From the NCBI GenBank assembly GCA_016342655.1, contig JAEINL010000001.1:1-64000 (forward strand): a stretch of 64,000 nt of DNA. The letters run 5' to 3'. The notes below the pieces were generated by a model. It was not told where the DNA came from, made no database searches, and saw only the letters and a list, made by a program, of their open reading frames with translations. Positions 44,025 to 52,394 of the stretch are shown one piece after another. Position 1 is the first letter of the stretch. Every line of letters begins with the position of its first letter. This DNA is from Sphaerochaeta sp. (GTDB lineage: Bacteria; Spirochaetota; Spirochaetia; Sphaerochaetales; Sphaerochaetaceae). Both the position numbers and the translations under genes were made by a program.

Positions 44025-45333
44025 TCTTTCTTGCCTCCATATAGTACCTCTTCTCATTCGCTTCCCCCATGGAAAAGGTTTTTCTGGGTAACGCACTATC
44101 TTTGATAATGGTTTCAAAGAAGGTGTCCTTGGATACATTGGGAAGGATGATGGCCCCATTGCCTTCCTTTGCCCCTAGGCTTGCGGTAACCTCTTCCCCG
44201 TGAATGTAATCCACTGTTGCCTTTTTCTGTTCAAGCAAGGAATCTATGACCACTTGTAGGGTTCCTGCTGCAATGTTCGCTACTGCCTGTGATAGGTTGA
44301 ACAGGTAATACACGTTCTTGTCACGATAGCCAAAGCGTTGGAACTCACTCTTTTCATTGATGAGCTTATGGAGTGTAGAGAGGTCAGAGACCTTCTCGAT
44401 GACGACAAAGGAAGCGCATTTCTCGACTTCTGCCTTAAATGTTTCGAACTTGATACCAAAGAGAACCCTATGGATAGGTTCGAAGGCAAGACCAGGATCA
44501 TAGATATTTTCCAATTCAACCATGGCGTACCTTGCCGGGTGGGTTTCCAATTGGTCTTGTGGGATGGTGAGCTTCACATCCTCCCAACAGCTTTTTGCTG
44601 TGGCAAGGCTGTGGTTTCCATCACCCATTGCATAGAGCAGTGGATTTTCTGGGTCGAGGTTGGTCTGAATCTTTTCAAGTGCACTGGCTATTGCAGCAAA
44701 GTCCTCATCCGAATCGACAACCCATGCACCCAGGGAGCCTCCCCCTGCCATGAGGGTGGTATCATAGGCCTGTCTCAGCTGATCTCTTTTTGCCGCTAGG
44801 GGCTCTATGACCGATCTCTCATGGTCGCTGATAAGCACCATGATGTGAGGCAGCTCCATAGGGGCATTCTTACGGATTTCTTTCCTTGGGGGTATGCGGC
44901 TGAGAATCGTACCTTCGGTAGCCCTGATCATTGACCGGGAACCAACCGAGTAGTCATACTGCTCTAGGTCCAACAGGACCAAAAGACCCCACCGGCCCTT
45001 TTTATACGTGTTTGTGGTACGGTGGACCAAGAAGAAACAGTGCCCAAAGGTGTCAAAAAGGGAATTCTTCAGATAGTCGGCCATATGAGCGTTGATAGCC
45101 TCAATTCGCTTCTCTGGTTCTGTATCCTCCAGATAGGCTTCCGGGAAAATGAGGTTCAGCGTCGAAGGGGCGCTACCTACATAGGCTTGGGCTTGTTCCC
45201 AATAGGATTTATCTGAAGTATACTGGTCACAGGCGACGACTGCCCATTTGGAGAGGTCCACTCCCGATTTGGGAAGAAGAATGTCTGCAGTTTGCAGGCC
45301 TAGGTTGTTCAAACGTTCTAACGTATTTGGCAT
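44005..45333 (-). CDS. DUF1015 family protein
   Basis: A 442-residue protein of the DUF1015 family, found in many anaerobes next to amino-acid or serine metabolism. It contains CDQYTSD near residue 35, MGDGNHSLATA (about 236-246) and an HGEE segment near the end. The conserved His and Asp suggest a metal or phosphate site, but the reaction is not established. AAGGA precedes the ATG at 45333. Its 3' end overlaps the convergent Sua5-type gene by 20 nt. Confidence 0.85.
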   Translation of the reverse strand: MPNTLERLNNLGLQTADILLPKSGVDLSKWAVVACDQYTSDKSYWEQAQAYVGSAPSTLNLIFPEAYLEDTEPEKRIEAINAHMADYLKNSLFDTFGHCFFLVHRTTNTYKKGRWGLLVLLDLEQYDYSVGSRSMIRATEGTILSRIPPRKEIRKNAPMELPHIMVLISDHERSVIEPLAAKRDQLRQAYDTTLMAGGGSLGAWVVDSDEDFAAIASALEKIQTNLDPENPLLYAMGDGNHSLATAKSCWEDVKLTIPQDQLETHPARYAMVELENIYDPGLAFEPIHRVLFGIKFETFKAEVEKCASFVVIEKVSDLSTLHKLINEKSEFQRFGYRDKNVYYLFNLSQAVANIAAGTLQVVIDSLLEQKKATVDYIHGEEVTASLGAKEGNGAIILPNVSKDTFFETIIKDSALPRKTFSMGEANEKRYYMEARKIIVQAD

Positions 45334-45411
45334 GGCTAATCCTTAGTGTATTTTTGCTATGGTCTATGGTATGCCAATATGCAGTATCCAGCAAGATAAA
45401 GTGAGAAAAAA

Positions 45412-46053
45412 ATGAGCAAGGCAATCATATTTACGGGGGGAGGCGGCCCGGACTCCCTGCCTGATGACCTTCTGGAGCAGGGAGATTACCTAATTGCTGC
45501 AGACAGTGGCTACGACAAGGCAAGACAGCTTGGTATTTCAGTACACTATGTCATCGGGGATTTTGACTCTACCGAGTTTGCACAGGAAGCCCTCGCCCTC
45601 AAACATGAGGTGCACTCTGTTGAGAAGGATCACAGTGATACCTACCTTGCCATTGAAAAGGCCCTCCAGCATTGTGACGGGGAGTATGTTCTGGTAGGTG
45701 GGGGAGGATACCGCCTCGATCACCTGATGCAGACCTACTCGCTGTTTTCCCATTTTGGTCCGCCTACACTCTGGTTCACCCGCTATGAGACCAATACTCT
45801 CGTTTCTTGTACAAAACGCTTTGAATCCTTGACCAAGGGCTCTGTTGTCAGCCTCTACCCGGCGACCCTTGAAGGGAAGGCAACTGTGAACGCTAGAGAG
45901 CTCAGATGGCCTTTGAAATCCTACCCGATGAGCTTCAGCTCCTTTTCCCTTTCCAACATGTGCACTGAAAAGTACCTGGAGGTGTCCCTTGAGGGCTCAC
46001 CCATTTTTGTCAGTTTCCCAGTTGCCCGAAGTAGAGTTAAGGTGGTACGATAG
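45412..46053 (+). CDS. thiN: Thiamine pyrophosphokinase
   Basis: 213 residues; transfers pyrophosphate from ATP to thiamine. TGGGGPDSL near the N-terminus, AADSGYD (about 30), the metal-binding GDFDS (about 50-54), KDHSDTYLA and the lid-like GGGGYRLDHL are typical. The C-terminal beta domain binds thiamine. There is no strong ribosome site (GAGA about 8 nt upstream) and no thiamine riboswitch in the 78-nt spacer. Confidence 0.92.
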   Translation: MSKAIIFTGGGGPDSLPDDLLEQGDYLIAADSGYDKARQLGISVHYVIGDFDSTEFAQEALALKHEVHSVEKDHSDTYLAIEKALQHCDGEYVLVGGGGYRLDHLMQTYSLFSHFGPPTLWFTRYETNTLVSCTKRFESLTKGSVVSLYPATLEGKATVNARELRWPLKSYPMSFSSFSLSNMCTEKYLEVSLEGSPIFVSFPVARSRVKVVR

Positions 46054-46057
46054 AACA

Positions 46058-46399
46058 ATGTTGCACACCAGAAGATTGCTGGCATTCTCCAGCAGAGTAC
46101 ACACCTATACGATGCTCCTGTACCTGTTTTTTTTCTTGGTATATCTTTCGAGCAGCTACTTTTTGGTCGAACAGGCATTCATCGATCTTCTGCAGTTTGC
46201 CCTCATTCTCATAAGCTGGACCAACTTGCTGTTCGGGCTTTGGATTATTGTCTTCTCTTTCATTGTATGGGGAAGTGACCGGGTGTTCCCGCTTTCTCCG
46301 ATTGTGCTGACCCTTTTCAGGATGACAGGGGTGTTCCTTCTCAGCACACTCGTAGCTATCATAGAAAATCTGGTAACCGATGGGTTGGTTGTCAGTTAA
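46058..46399 (+). CDS. Small membrane protein
   Basis: 113 residues with three hydrophobic segments (about 17-38, 47-70 and 82-105). No family is recognised. The ATG at 46058 is 4 nt after the thiN stop; AAGGTGG is about 14 nt upstream, so spacing is poor and translation may be coupled. It sits between thiN and the chorismate mutase gene on the same strand. Confidence 0.55.
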   Translation: MLHTRRLLAFSSRVHTYTMLLYLFFFLVYLSSSYFLVEQAFIDLLQFALILISWTNLLFGLWIIVFSFIVWGSDRVFPLSPIVLTLFRMTGVFLLSTLVAIIENLVTDGLVVS

Positions 46400-46411
46400 C
46401 AGGAGATATCC

Positions 46412-46789
46412 ATGAACAATCCTCTCATCAGTGCCATACGTGGTGCCATCTGTGTCCAAAGTGATACGCCCGTTCTTATTGAGCAGGCAGCTTGCAAACT
46501 CTACTCGACAGTCCTTGAGGCCAATGGCTTGCAAGAATCTGATATAGCATGTCTCTTGCTTACCCAGACTGGAGATCTCAAGAGTTGTAACCCAGCTACC
46601 GGCTTACGAAAGGGAGGGTACTGTGCAACTACCCCCCTGTTCTGCATGCAGGAGCTTGAGATTGAGGGGATGCTTGAGCGTGTGATCCGTGTGATGATCA
46701 TCACCAATACGGCAAAGATGCAGACCAAGCCTATTTTCCTCGATGGTGCAGAAAAGCTACGCCCTGACTTGGCTAATCTGGGGAACTAA
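46412..46789 (+). CDS. aroH: Chorismate mutase, AroH type
   Basis: A 125-residue trimeric-barrel chorismate mutase converting chorismate to prephenate. Family marks are IRGAICV near residue 9, LLTQTGDL (about 49-56), GLRKGGYCATTPLFC (63-77) and QELEIEGMLERVIRVM. AGGAGA precedes the ATG. A terminator follows at 46862-46898. The EPSP synthase gene aroA starts about 500 nt downstream behind its own promoter. Confidence 0.88.
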   Translation: MNNPLISAIRGAICVQSDTPVLIEQAACKLYSTVLEANGLQESDIACLLLTQTGDLKSCNPATGLRKGGYCATTPLFCMQELEIEGMLERVIRVMIITNTAKMQTKPIFLDGAEKLRPDLANLGN

Positions 46790-46807
46790 GTAACCCATCC
46801 ATACGAA

Positions 46808-46820
46808 TGTAAATTTTACA
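46808..46820. repeat. Palindrome TGTAAA-N-TTTACA
   Basis: A 13-nt inverted repeat 18 nt after the aroH stop, followed by direct repeats TACTAAG at 46837-46843 and 46855-46861. It may be regulatory, but it lies before a terminator and far from the aroA promoter. Confidence 0.35.
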
Positions 46821-46861
46821 AATAATCTCTAATATTTACTAAGTTTTTGAAAACTACTAAG

Positions 46862-46898
46862 GATACATCGGAAATAAACTTGGATGTATCTTTTTTTT
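46862..46898 (+). terminator. Terminator after aroH
   Basis: GATACATC (46862-46869) and GATGTATC (46883-46890) form an 8-bp stem around a 13-nt loop, followed by eight T residues (46891-46898). Confidence 0.8.
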
Positions 46899-46991
46899 AT
46901 AGGTATAAGTCTTAATGAAAAATATACTAACCCATTTATATAAAACAAAATATAATATATTAAATACATAATGTAAGATTATTTATTACAA
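46899..46991. other. Very AT-rich intergenic DNA before the aroA promoter
   Basis: The stretch consists largely of A/T runs and holds no gene. It may act as an upstream promoter element or bent DNA for the strong promoter at 46992-47020. Confidence 0.5.
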
Positions 46992-47020
46992 TTGACAAAA
47001 TATACATATTGCATGATACT
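46992..47020 (+). promoter_or_regulatory. Promoter of the aroA operon
   Basis: A perfect TTGACA (46992-46997), a 17-bp spacer and GATACT (47015-47020), with AT-rich DNA directly upstream. It drives a small gene, aroA and a LacI-type regulator. Confidence 0.7.
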
Positions 47021-47051
47021 TTTTACACTAAATGACTTGATGGGACTACTT

Positions 47052-47276
47052 ATGAGTGTATCTATGAAAAAAATACTCACAATGAAAGGTATCAATACCC
47101 CAGGGCAAGCCCTTGAAAGAGGAGGCGTTGCCTCTTCTGAGGATCACTTGTATGTTGCCCTGTTTGGTCGTCCCCTCACTCTGGTCCTGACAACACTCAC
47201 TCTTGTTACCTTGCTTTCCAATATCGATGGCGTGAAACGAATGTTTCGCTTCCTGTTAGGACAGAAGTCCGCTTGA
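47052..47276 (+). CDS. Small protein with C-terminal hydrophobic segment
   Basis: 74 residues from the ATG at 47052; the frame opens earlier, but the predicted transcript start (about 47027) excludes an ATG at 46992. An ATG at 47064 is also possible. The N-terminal part is basic and polar (KKILTMKGINTPGQALERGG) and a hydrophobic stretch near 42-55 may span the membrane. No family is recognised. It is the first gene of the aroA transcript and could be a real small protein or a leader. Confidence 0.5.
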   Translation: MSVSMKKILTMKGINTPGQALERGGVASSEDHLYVALFGRPLTLVLTTLTLVTLLSNIDGVKRMFRFLLGQKSA

Positions 47277-47289
47277 ATGGAGGTATCCT

Positions 47290-48600
47290 ATGTATGTAAC
47301 GGTCAGCAAAAGCTCTTTGCAGGGGAAGCTACAGGTCCCTGGTTCAAAAAGTCATACCATTCGCGCTATCTTGCTTGCAACGCTTTCCCAGGGAAAGAGC
47401 ATCATCGACAACCCGCTTCTGAGCGGGGACGGAGAGAGTGCAATAGAAGCGGCAAAGGCCTTTGGTGCCAAAGTAACACTACTTGACCATCAGCTTGTCA
47501 TCGAGGGTAGGGGAATCCCCCTTTGTGTGCCCGAAAAAGGTATCGACACGAAAAACTCAGGTACCACCACCAGCTTTGTCACCACCATGGCAACCCTGAC
47601 GGAGGGGGAGACCTTCATCACCGGTGACGAGCAGATACAGAAAAGACCTATACAGGTCCTTGTTGATGCCTTGAGAAGCATGGGTTCTGATGTCACCATT
47701 ATCAGAGAAAACTCACAAGCACCACCTATCGTGGTAAAGGGTGGTCTCCATGGGGGAAAGGTATGCCTGGATGGGTTCAATTCCCAGTTTGTCTCTAGCT
47801 TGTTGCTCTGCTCCCCCTTGGCTAGGGACAGGACTGAAATAACAGTAACGAACCCTTTGGAAAAACCTTATATCCAGATGACACTGGATTGGATGCGTCG
47901 CTTTGGGGCAACAGTACAGAGTAACGAGCCTGAGTACACCCACTTTATTGTTGAAGGAAATCAGCGGTACAAAAGTGGTAGGTTCGCCATATCCAGTGAT
48001 TGGTCTGCAGTCGCTTTCCCCTTGGTGGCTGCACTTGTCTCAGACTCCCATCTTACCATTACTGGTTTGGACTTTTCTGATACCCAAGGCGATAAGCGGG
48101 TGGTTGACCTCCTTAGTGAAATGGGGGCAGACATCAGCAAGGATACACTTGCTGGGACCTTGACTGTCAGCGGTGGCAAGAAACTCAAGGGAGGGCTTGT
48201 CATCGACCTTGGGGACATCCCCGATGCCTTACCTGCACTGTGTGTGGCCTCTCTCTGCTGCGATGGGATGACTACCTTCACCAACCTTGCGCATGTACGT
48301 GTTAAGGAAAGTGACAGGGTACTGGTAATGGCTGAGGAGCTGGGAAAGCTTGGTGCGAAGATTACCATAGGGGACGATCATATGAACGTTTATGGGGGGC
48401 TCCCCCTCCATGGAGGAAACGTTGAGAGCCATGGCGACCATAGGGTGGCAATGGCCCTTGCCGCCGTTGCCCTCATGGTAGAGGGAGACGTACAGGTCAA
48501 CGGAGCTGGTTGTACTGAAGTCTCCTATCCCAACTTCTTTACATCCTTCATACACTCAGGTGCTGCAATTGTCGTCCATGAAGATGGGCTCACGCCATGA
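47290..48600 (+). CDS. aroA: 3-phosphoshikimate 1-carboxyvinyltransferase (EPSP synthase)
   Basis: A 436-residue enzyme joining phosphoenolpyruvate and shikimate 3-phosphate. PGSKSHTIRA (about 17-26) is the substrate Lys-Ser region. NSGTTTSFV (about 93-101), RPIQVL, and the C-terminal KESDRV and HGDHRVAMALA signatures are present. It starts 13 nt after the small gene, with GGAGG upstream of the ATG. Its stop overlaps the LacI regulator start by ATGA, an unusual gene partnership. Confidence 0.94.
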   Translation: MYVTVSKSSLQGKLQVPGSKSHTIRAILLATLSQGKSIIDNPLLSGDGESAIEAAKAFGAKVTLLDHQLVIEGRGIPLCVPEKGIDTKNSGTTTSFVTTMATLTEGETFITGDEQIQKRPIQVLVDALRSMGSDVTIIRENSQAPPIVVKGGLHGGKVCLDGFNSQFVSSLLLCSPLARDRTEITVTNPLEKPYIQMTLDWMRRFGATVQSNEPEYTHFIVEGNQRYKSGRFAISSDWSAVAFPLVAALVSDSHLTITGLDFSDTQGDKRVVDLLSEMGADISKDTLAGTLTVSGGKKLKGGLVIDLGDIPDALPALCVASLCCDGMTTFTNLAHVRVKESDRVLVMAEELGKLGAKITIGDDHMNVYGGLPLHGGNVESHGDHRVAMALAAVALMVEGDVQVNGAGCTEVSYPNFFTSFIHSGAAIVVHEDGLTP

Positions 48601-49667
48601 ATACGAGAAGGAAAAAGAATGTAACTATCCAAGACGTGGCGCAAGAGGCCCACGTTTCCATAGCCACAGTCTCCCGAGCCTTGAACAATCCTGAGGTGGT
48701 TGATGTCTCCTCCCAGAAAAAGGTCCTCGATGCAGTGAGAAAACTGGGCTATGCGATTAAACAGCCCCTACGGACCTCATCGATAAAAAGGGTCGCCTTC
48801 ATCCTTCCCAGTGCCAGTAATGCATTCTTTTCGCAGATGCTGGAGGGGGTACTTACCGCCTCCAGCAAGATGGGGTACCAGATGCTTGTCTACAGCTGTC
48901 ATGGTGAGCCTTTAGAGGAAATGGAATGTTTGCACTCAGTCCATCAGGCCAATGTTGATGCACTTCTGTTCTGTCCGCTTACCGACGGATCCGCAAAAAC
49001 TGTTACCGAGCTGTTCGCCCCTGATTTTCCCCTCCTCATACTCTATAGGAGGCAGTTTCTCAAGACAGCGGTTCCTCATCTGTATTATGACAATGTGCAG
49101 GGTGGCTATCTTGCAACCAAGTTGCTACTCAAGCAAGGGCACCGCAACATAGCCTTCTTCATTGGCTTCTGGCAAGAACCTGCAGAGACCAAGCAAGAGA
49201 TTCTCTCGTTGTTGGATGATCCAAGAAGGGGCAGCTACTCCTCCCTGGACCGCCTCAGCGGCTATAGGGAAGCCCTGTGTGAGTTTGGTCTTGAACTAGA
49301 CCCGACTCTGATCACCACAACAAGCTATGACTTTGCCAGTGGCTATGAAAAGACCAAGGCGTTCCTTTCGACCCTAAGGGACTTTGATTCGGTCCTATGT
49401 GGCAACGACATCGTGGCAGCGGGGGTCTTGCAGGCGCTGAGGGAGCAGCATATCCAGGTGCCAAAGCAGGTGTCAGTTATAGGCTATGATGACTCCAACC
49501 TTGCGAGCATCACCAGGCCTGAACTCACTTCAGTCCATCAGGACCCACAAAGGCTGGGAGAGGAATCTGTACACATGCTTAGTCTGCTCTTTGCCCAGGA
49601 GAAGGTTGGGGACAAGGTCTTGGATACATTTCTTACCATACGCAATTCGACTGCGATGAGGCAGTAG
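48597..49667 (+). CDS. LacI-family transcriptional regulator
   Basis: 356 residues. The helix-turn-helix VTIQDVAQEAHVSIATVSRA is at about 9-28, followed by the hinge and a sugar-binding-protein-like effector domain (from about residue 63). It is translationally coupled to aroA. No transporter or sugar gene adjoins it; a tRNA gene and terminator follow. Its targets are unknown and may lie elsewhere. Confidence 0.9.
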   Translation: MNTRRKKNVTIQDVAQEAHVSIATVSRALNNPEVVDVSSQKKVLDAVRKLGYAIKQPLRTSSIKRVAFILPSASNAFFSQMLEGVLTASSKMGYQMLVYSCHGEPLEEMECLHSVHQANVDALLFCPLTDGSAKTVTELFAPDFPLLILYRRQFLKTAVPHLYYDNVQGGYLATKLLLKQGHRNIAFFIGFWQEPAETKQEILSLLDDPRRGSYSSLDRLSGYREALCEFGLELDPTLITTTSYDFASGYEKTKAFLSTLRDFDSVLCGNDIVAAGVLQALREQHIQVPKQVSVIGYDDSNLASITRPELTSVHQDPQRLGEESVHMLSLLFAQEKVGDKVLDTFLTIRNSTAMRQ

Positions 49668-49711
49668 ATAGGCATACAAGATGAGGTTCCTTTGCCCATT
49701 GATTTTAACCC

Positions 49712-49746
49712 AAAAAAGAGACATACCAATGGTATGTCTCTTTTTT
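49712..49746. terminator. Bidirectional terminator between lacI and tRNA-Thr
   Basis: Perfect 16-bp arms (49712-49727 and 49731-49746) around a 3-nt loop, with A6 on the left and T6 on the right, so it can end both the plus-strand aroA-lacI transcript and the minus-strand tRNA-Thr transcript. Confidence 0.88.
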
Positions 49747-49752
49747 GAGTCA

Positions 49753-49826
49753 AGCCGTCTGTCAGATTCGAACTGACGACCCCGAGATTACAAGTCACGT
49801 GCTCTGGCCAACTGAGCTAAGACGGC
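49753..49826 (-). tRNA. tRNA-Thr (UGU)
   Basis: A 74-nt cloverleaf. The acceptor stem GCCGTCT/AGACGGC pairs fully, the T-stem GTCAG/CTGAC is intact, and the anticodon loop CTTGTAA gives TGT. The anticodon stem has one T-T mismatch (position 29:41). CCA is not encoded. A promoter (TTGACA, 18 bp, TATATT) lies just upstream. Confidence 0.93.
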
Positions 49827-49841
49827 AAAAAGAACATTTGC

Positions 49842-49871
49842 AATATACCGGTAGGGCAATGAGTCTGTCAA
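49842..49871 (-). promoter_or_regulatory. tRNA-Thr promoter
   Basis: Reading leftward, TTGACA (49871-49866), an 18-bp spacer and TATATT (49847-49842), 15 nt before the tRNA 5' end. Confidence 0.7.
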
Positions 49872-49940
49872 GGGCTTCCAGAAAATTGACTATTCCTCTT
49901 GGATGATAAGAGAGGATTTTGTTTTTTTCTGTAATCAAGG

Positions 49941-49969
49941 TTGACAAAAATCTCAATACTAGGTAATGT
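49941..49969 (+). promoter_or_regulatory. tRNA-Tyr promoter
   Basis: TTGACA (49941-49946), a 17-bp spacer and TAATGT (49964-49969), 19 nt before the tRNA 5' end. It diverges from the tRNA-Thr promoter. Confidence 0.7.
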
Positions 49970-49988
49970 ACGGTTGTCTTTGGCAAAT

Positions 49989-50070
49989 GGAGAGGTTCCC
50001 GAGCGGCCAAAGGGGGCAGACTGTAAATCTGTTGGTTACACCTTCGAAGGTTCGAATCCTTCTCTCTCCA
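49989..50070 (+). tRNA. tRNA-Tyr (GUA)
   Basis: An 82-nt class II tRNA with a long variable arm. The acceptor is GGAGAGG / TCTCTCC (one G-T pair), the anticodon loop reads CTGTAAA giving GTA, the T-arm is GAAGG-TTCGAAT-CCTTC, and the discriminator base is A. CCA is not encoded. Confidence 0.94.
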
Positions 50071-50073
50071 AAT

Positions 50074-50105
50074 GGAGGCCTTCTTCTCAGAGGAAGGCCT
50101 TCTTT
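50074..50105 (+). terminator. Terminator after tRNA-Tyr
   Basis: A stem of about 11 bp with G-T pairs (50074-50085 with 50091-50102) encloses a 5-nt loop and is followed by TTT. It starts 4 nt after the tRNA. It ends 29 nt before the next start codon, so it may be only partly effective. Confidence 0.6.
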
Positions 50106-50133
50106 CCGTCATACTACACATTTAGAGGTGTCA

Positions 50134-50571
50134 ATGAGCTGTTTCTACGAGAAAGGTCTCCAATTCGAATGTACCGGTTGTAACTACTGTTGCAGCTGTG
50201 AGCCCGGATTTGTGTTTCTTTCTCCAAAGGACTTGAAGAGGGTATCCTCTCATCTTGGCATTTCCGAAGAGGTATGTATCACAACCTATTGCCGTACTGT
50301 TCCCATGGGCAATTTCGGTATGATCAGCTTACAAGAAAAAAAGAATTATGACTGTATTTTCCTGACTGAGAAAGGATGTTCTGTCTACAAAGGTAGACCA
50401 GAACAGTGTCGCACGTACCCGTTCTGGAGTAGCATAGTGGAAGACAAAGCTGCATGGGAGGCTGAAATGGCTTCATGTCCTGGTATGGGAAAAGGAAGAC
50501 TGTACACCAAAGAAGAGATAGAGAAGTTGCTTGAAAACAGAACGAGCAACCAACCCATTATGAAGTTTTAG
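50134..50571 (+). CDS. YkgJ-family cysteine-cluster protein
   Basis: 145 residues. The CxxCxxCC-type cluster is seen as CTGCNYCCSCEPG (13-25), with further Cys in DCIF, GCSVYKGRPEQCRTYPFW and near ASCPGMG, the layout of the YkgJ family of putative zinc or iron binders. The function is unknown. The ATG at 50134 follows AGAGGTG; a longer frame would start inside the tRNA. It is 6 nt upstream of dnaG on the same strand. Confidence 0.85.
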   Translation: MSCFYEKGLQFECTGCNYCCSCEPGFVFLSPKDLKRVSSHLGISEEVCITTYCRTVPMGNFGMISLQEKKNYDCIFLTEKGCSVYKGRPEQCRTYPFWSSIVEDKAAWEAEMASCPGMGKGRLYTKEEIEKLLENRTSNQPIMKF

Positions 50572-50577
50572 GCCCAT

Positions 50578-52386
50578 ATGGCTAAAATTTCAGATGATGT
50601 CCTTGATCAGATCAAGGCTAGGCTCTCTATCAGTGATGTAGTCTCTGAGTATGTCACCCTTTCCAGTAGGGGGGGGCGCCTTTGGGGGCTCTGCCCTTTC
50701 CATCAGGAAAAGACCGCCTCTTTTTCTGTAGTCGATGACCAAGGTTTTTACTACTGTTTCAGCTGCAAAAAGGGTGGTTCCATGTTCGCCTTCATCATGG
50801 AGATGGAAAAGGTCTCCTTCATCGAATCGGTGAAGATGCTTGCCTCCAAGGCAAATGTCGAACTCGCAGAAGAGAGTCCCCATGAAAAGCAGAAACGCTC
50901 TCTCAATGAGACCCTGTATGACCTCTACGACAAGATAGCCGGTTCCTTTAACTTTATCCTGCTAAAATCCAAGCAAGGACAGAAGGGCAGGGAGTACTTG
51001 CAGTCTAGAAATGTACACCCTGACATGTGGGAGCGATTCAAGCTGGGGTATGCCCCAGACGATGCTGATTGGCTGTATGATTTCTTGAAGAAACAACATT
51101 ATAGTGATGATATTCTCGCCATGAGCGGACTATTCACCCATAAAAATGCTACCTATCCCCTCTTCAGGGACCGCCTGATGTTCCCCATACGAACGTGGCA
51201 GGGCAAGACGGTAGCCTTTGGTGCCCGTGATCTCTCCGGTACCAGCAAGGCAAAGTACATCAACACCCCTGATACACCGATCTATAGTAAGAAACACAAC
51301 CTCTATGGCCTGTATGAGTCCCTGGATACCATAAAGAAAAGCCAGCATGCGATACTCTGTGAAGGTAACTTTGATGTGGTCGCCATGCACCAAAGCGGAT
51401 ATACCAATGCTATGGCACCCTTGGGAACATCCTTCACAGAAGAGCAAGTAAAATTGCTGCGGCGCTACTGTACCAAGGTCACTACGCTCTTCGACAGTGA
51501 TGATGCCGGCCAAAATGCCACGGCAAAAGCTCTGGTACTTGCCCAGAGATTTGGACTGGAGAACAAGGTGCTCAAGCTAACCAAGGCGAAAGACGCTGCA
51601 GAGCTTGTGGAGTTGGAGGGGGAGCAAGCATTGAAAAGTGACCTGCAAACCTCTTTGCAGGGGTTCCATTATCTTGTAAATAATGCTGTTAAGAGGTATG
51701 ATGCAACAACGTCCAAAGGAAAGTCTGCTGTTTTTATGTCTGTCAGACCATATTTGGATGCCACGGAGTCGGCGATTGAGAAGGAAGCTCTCATAAAACA
51801 TCTCTCTATGTTGCTTAATGTTGACGAATCGTCAATAATTGACGATTATTTGCGTGGTAAGCAATTCGTTGCAAAACCGGATGTACAAGCAACATCGGTT
51901 GGTGTCAGGCCTCTGAATCCTGCAACCATCTCTGTAGACTTGTATGCCATGTTGACCTTGGTTAACAATAGGGGTTTGTATCTGCAGACACGATACAAAC
52001 TGGTTGTTGAGGATCTTGAGGACAAGGAGGCTGAAGCTCTGTACAACGTATTGGAAGATGCTGCTCGAGAGGATGTCGGGAAGAACGACGAATACATTTT
52101 GCAGATGATTGACGATCCGCAGCTTCGCAGTGATGTTACTCTCTCCTTTACCATGGAGGAGTTCAAGATGGCACCACTGAAGGTGCTCAATGAAGCGGTG
52201 AATCGGATTCAACTCAGAAACTACGAAAAGAAACGGTTGAGCAACAAAAGGTTGCTAGACATCAGCCTCAGTGATGGCACATCAGATGACGGGATCGAGG
52301 ATTTGCTCCGGGAAAAGACAGAGATTGATGCAAAGATCTCTCTCCTTAGGCAGGCCCTTGGACAGGACACTATAACAGGTAGGTAA
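50578..52386 (+). CDS. dnaG: DNA primase
   Basis: A 602-residue primase making RNA primers for replication. The CHC2 zinc motif (CPFH at about 40-43, then CFSC) is at the N-terminus. The TOPRIM core has [11 protein letters not shown] and DSDDAG. A C-terminal helicase-binding domain follows. It precedes rpoD by 8 nt, the conserved macromolecular-synthesis gene pair, without rpsU. Only a weak AGG precedes the ATG. Confidence 0.95.
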   Translation: MAKISDDVLDQIKARLSISDVVSEYVTLSSRGGRLWGLCPFHQEKTASFSVVDDQGFYYCFSCKKGGSMFAFIMEMEKVSFIESVKMLASKANVELAEESPHEKQKRSLNETLYDLYDKIAGSFNFILLKSKQGQKGREYLQSRNVHPDMWERFKLGYAPDDADWLYDFLKKQHYSDDILAMSGLFTHKNATYPLFRDRLMFPIRTWQGKTVAFGARDLSGTSKAKYINTPDTPIYSKKHNLYGLYESLDTIKKSQHAILCEGNFDVVAMHQSGYTNAMAPLGTSFTEEQVKLLRRYCTKVTTLFDSDDAGQNATAKALVLAQRFGLENKVLKLTKAKDAAELVELEGEQALKSDLQTSLQGFHYLVNNAVKRYDATTSKGKSAVFMSVRPYLDATESAIEKEALIKHLSMLLNVDESSIIDDYLRGKQFVAKPDVQATSVGVRPLNPATISVDLYAMLTLVNNRGLYLQTRYKLVVEDLEDKEAEALYNVLEDAAREDVGKNDEYILQMIDDPQLRSDVTLSFTMEEFKMAPLKVLNEAVNRIQLRNYEKKRLSNKRLLDISLSDGTSDDGIEDLLREKTEIDAKISLLRQALGQDTITGR

Positions 52387-52394
52387 TTATACAG

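Noticed and set aside
46808-46820. TyrR box
   Set aside because: TyrR boxes have a 6-nt centre between TGTAAA and TTTACA; this one has 1 nt.
49753-49826. tRNA-Thr as a pseudogene because of the anticodon-stem mismatch
   Set aside because: All other stems, conserved bases, the promoter and the terminator are intact.
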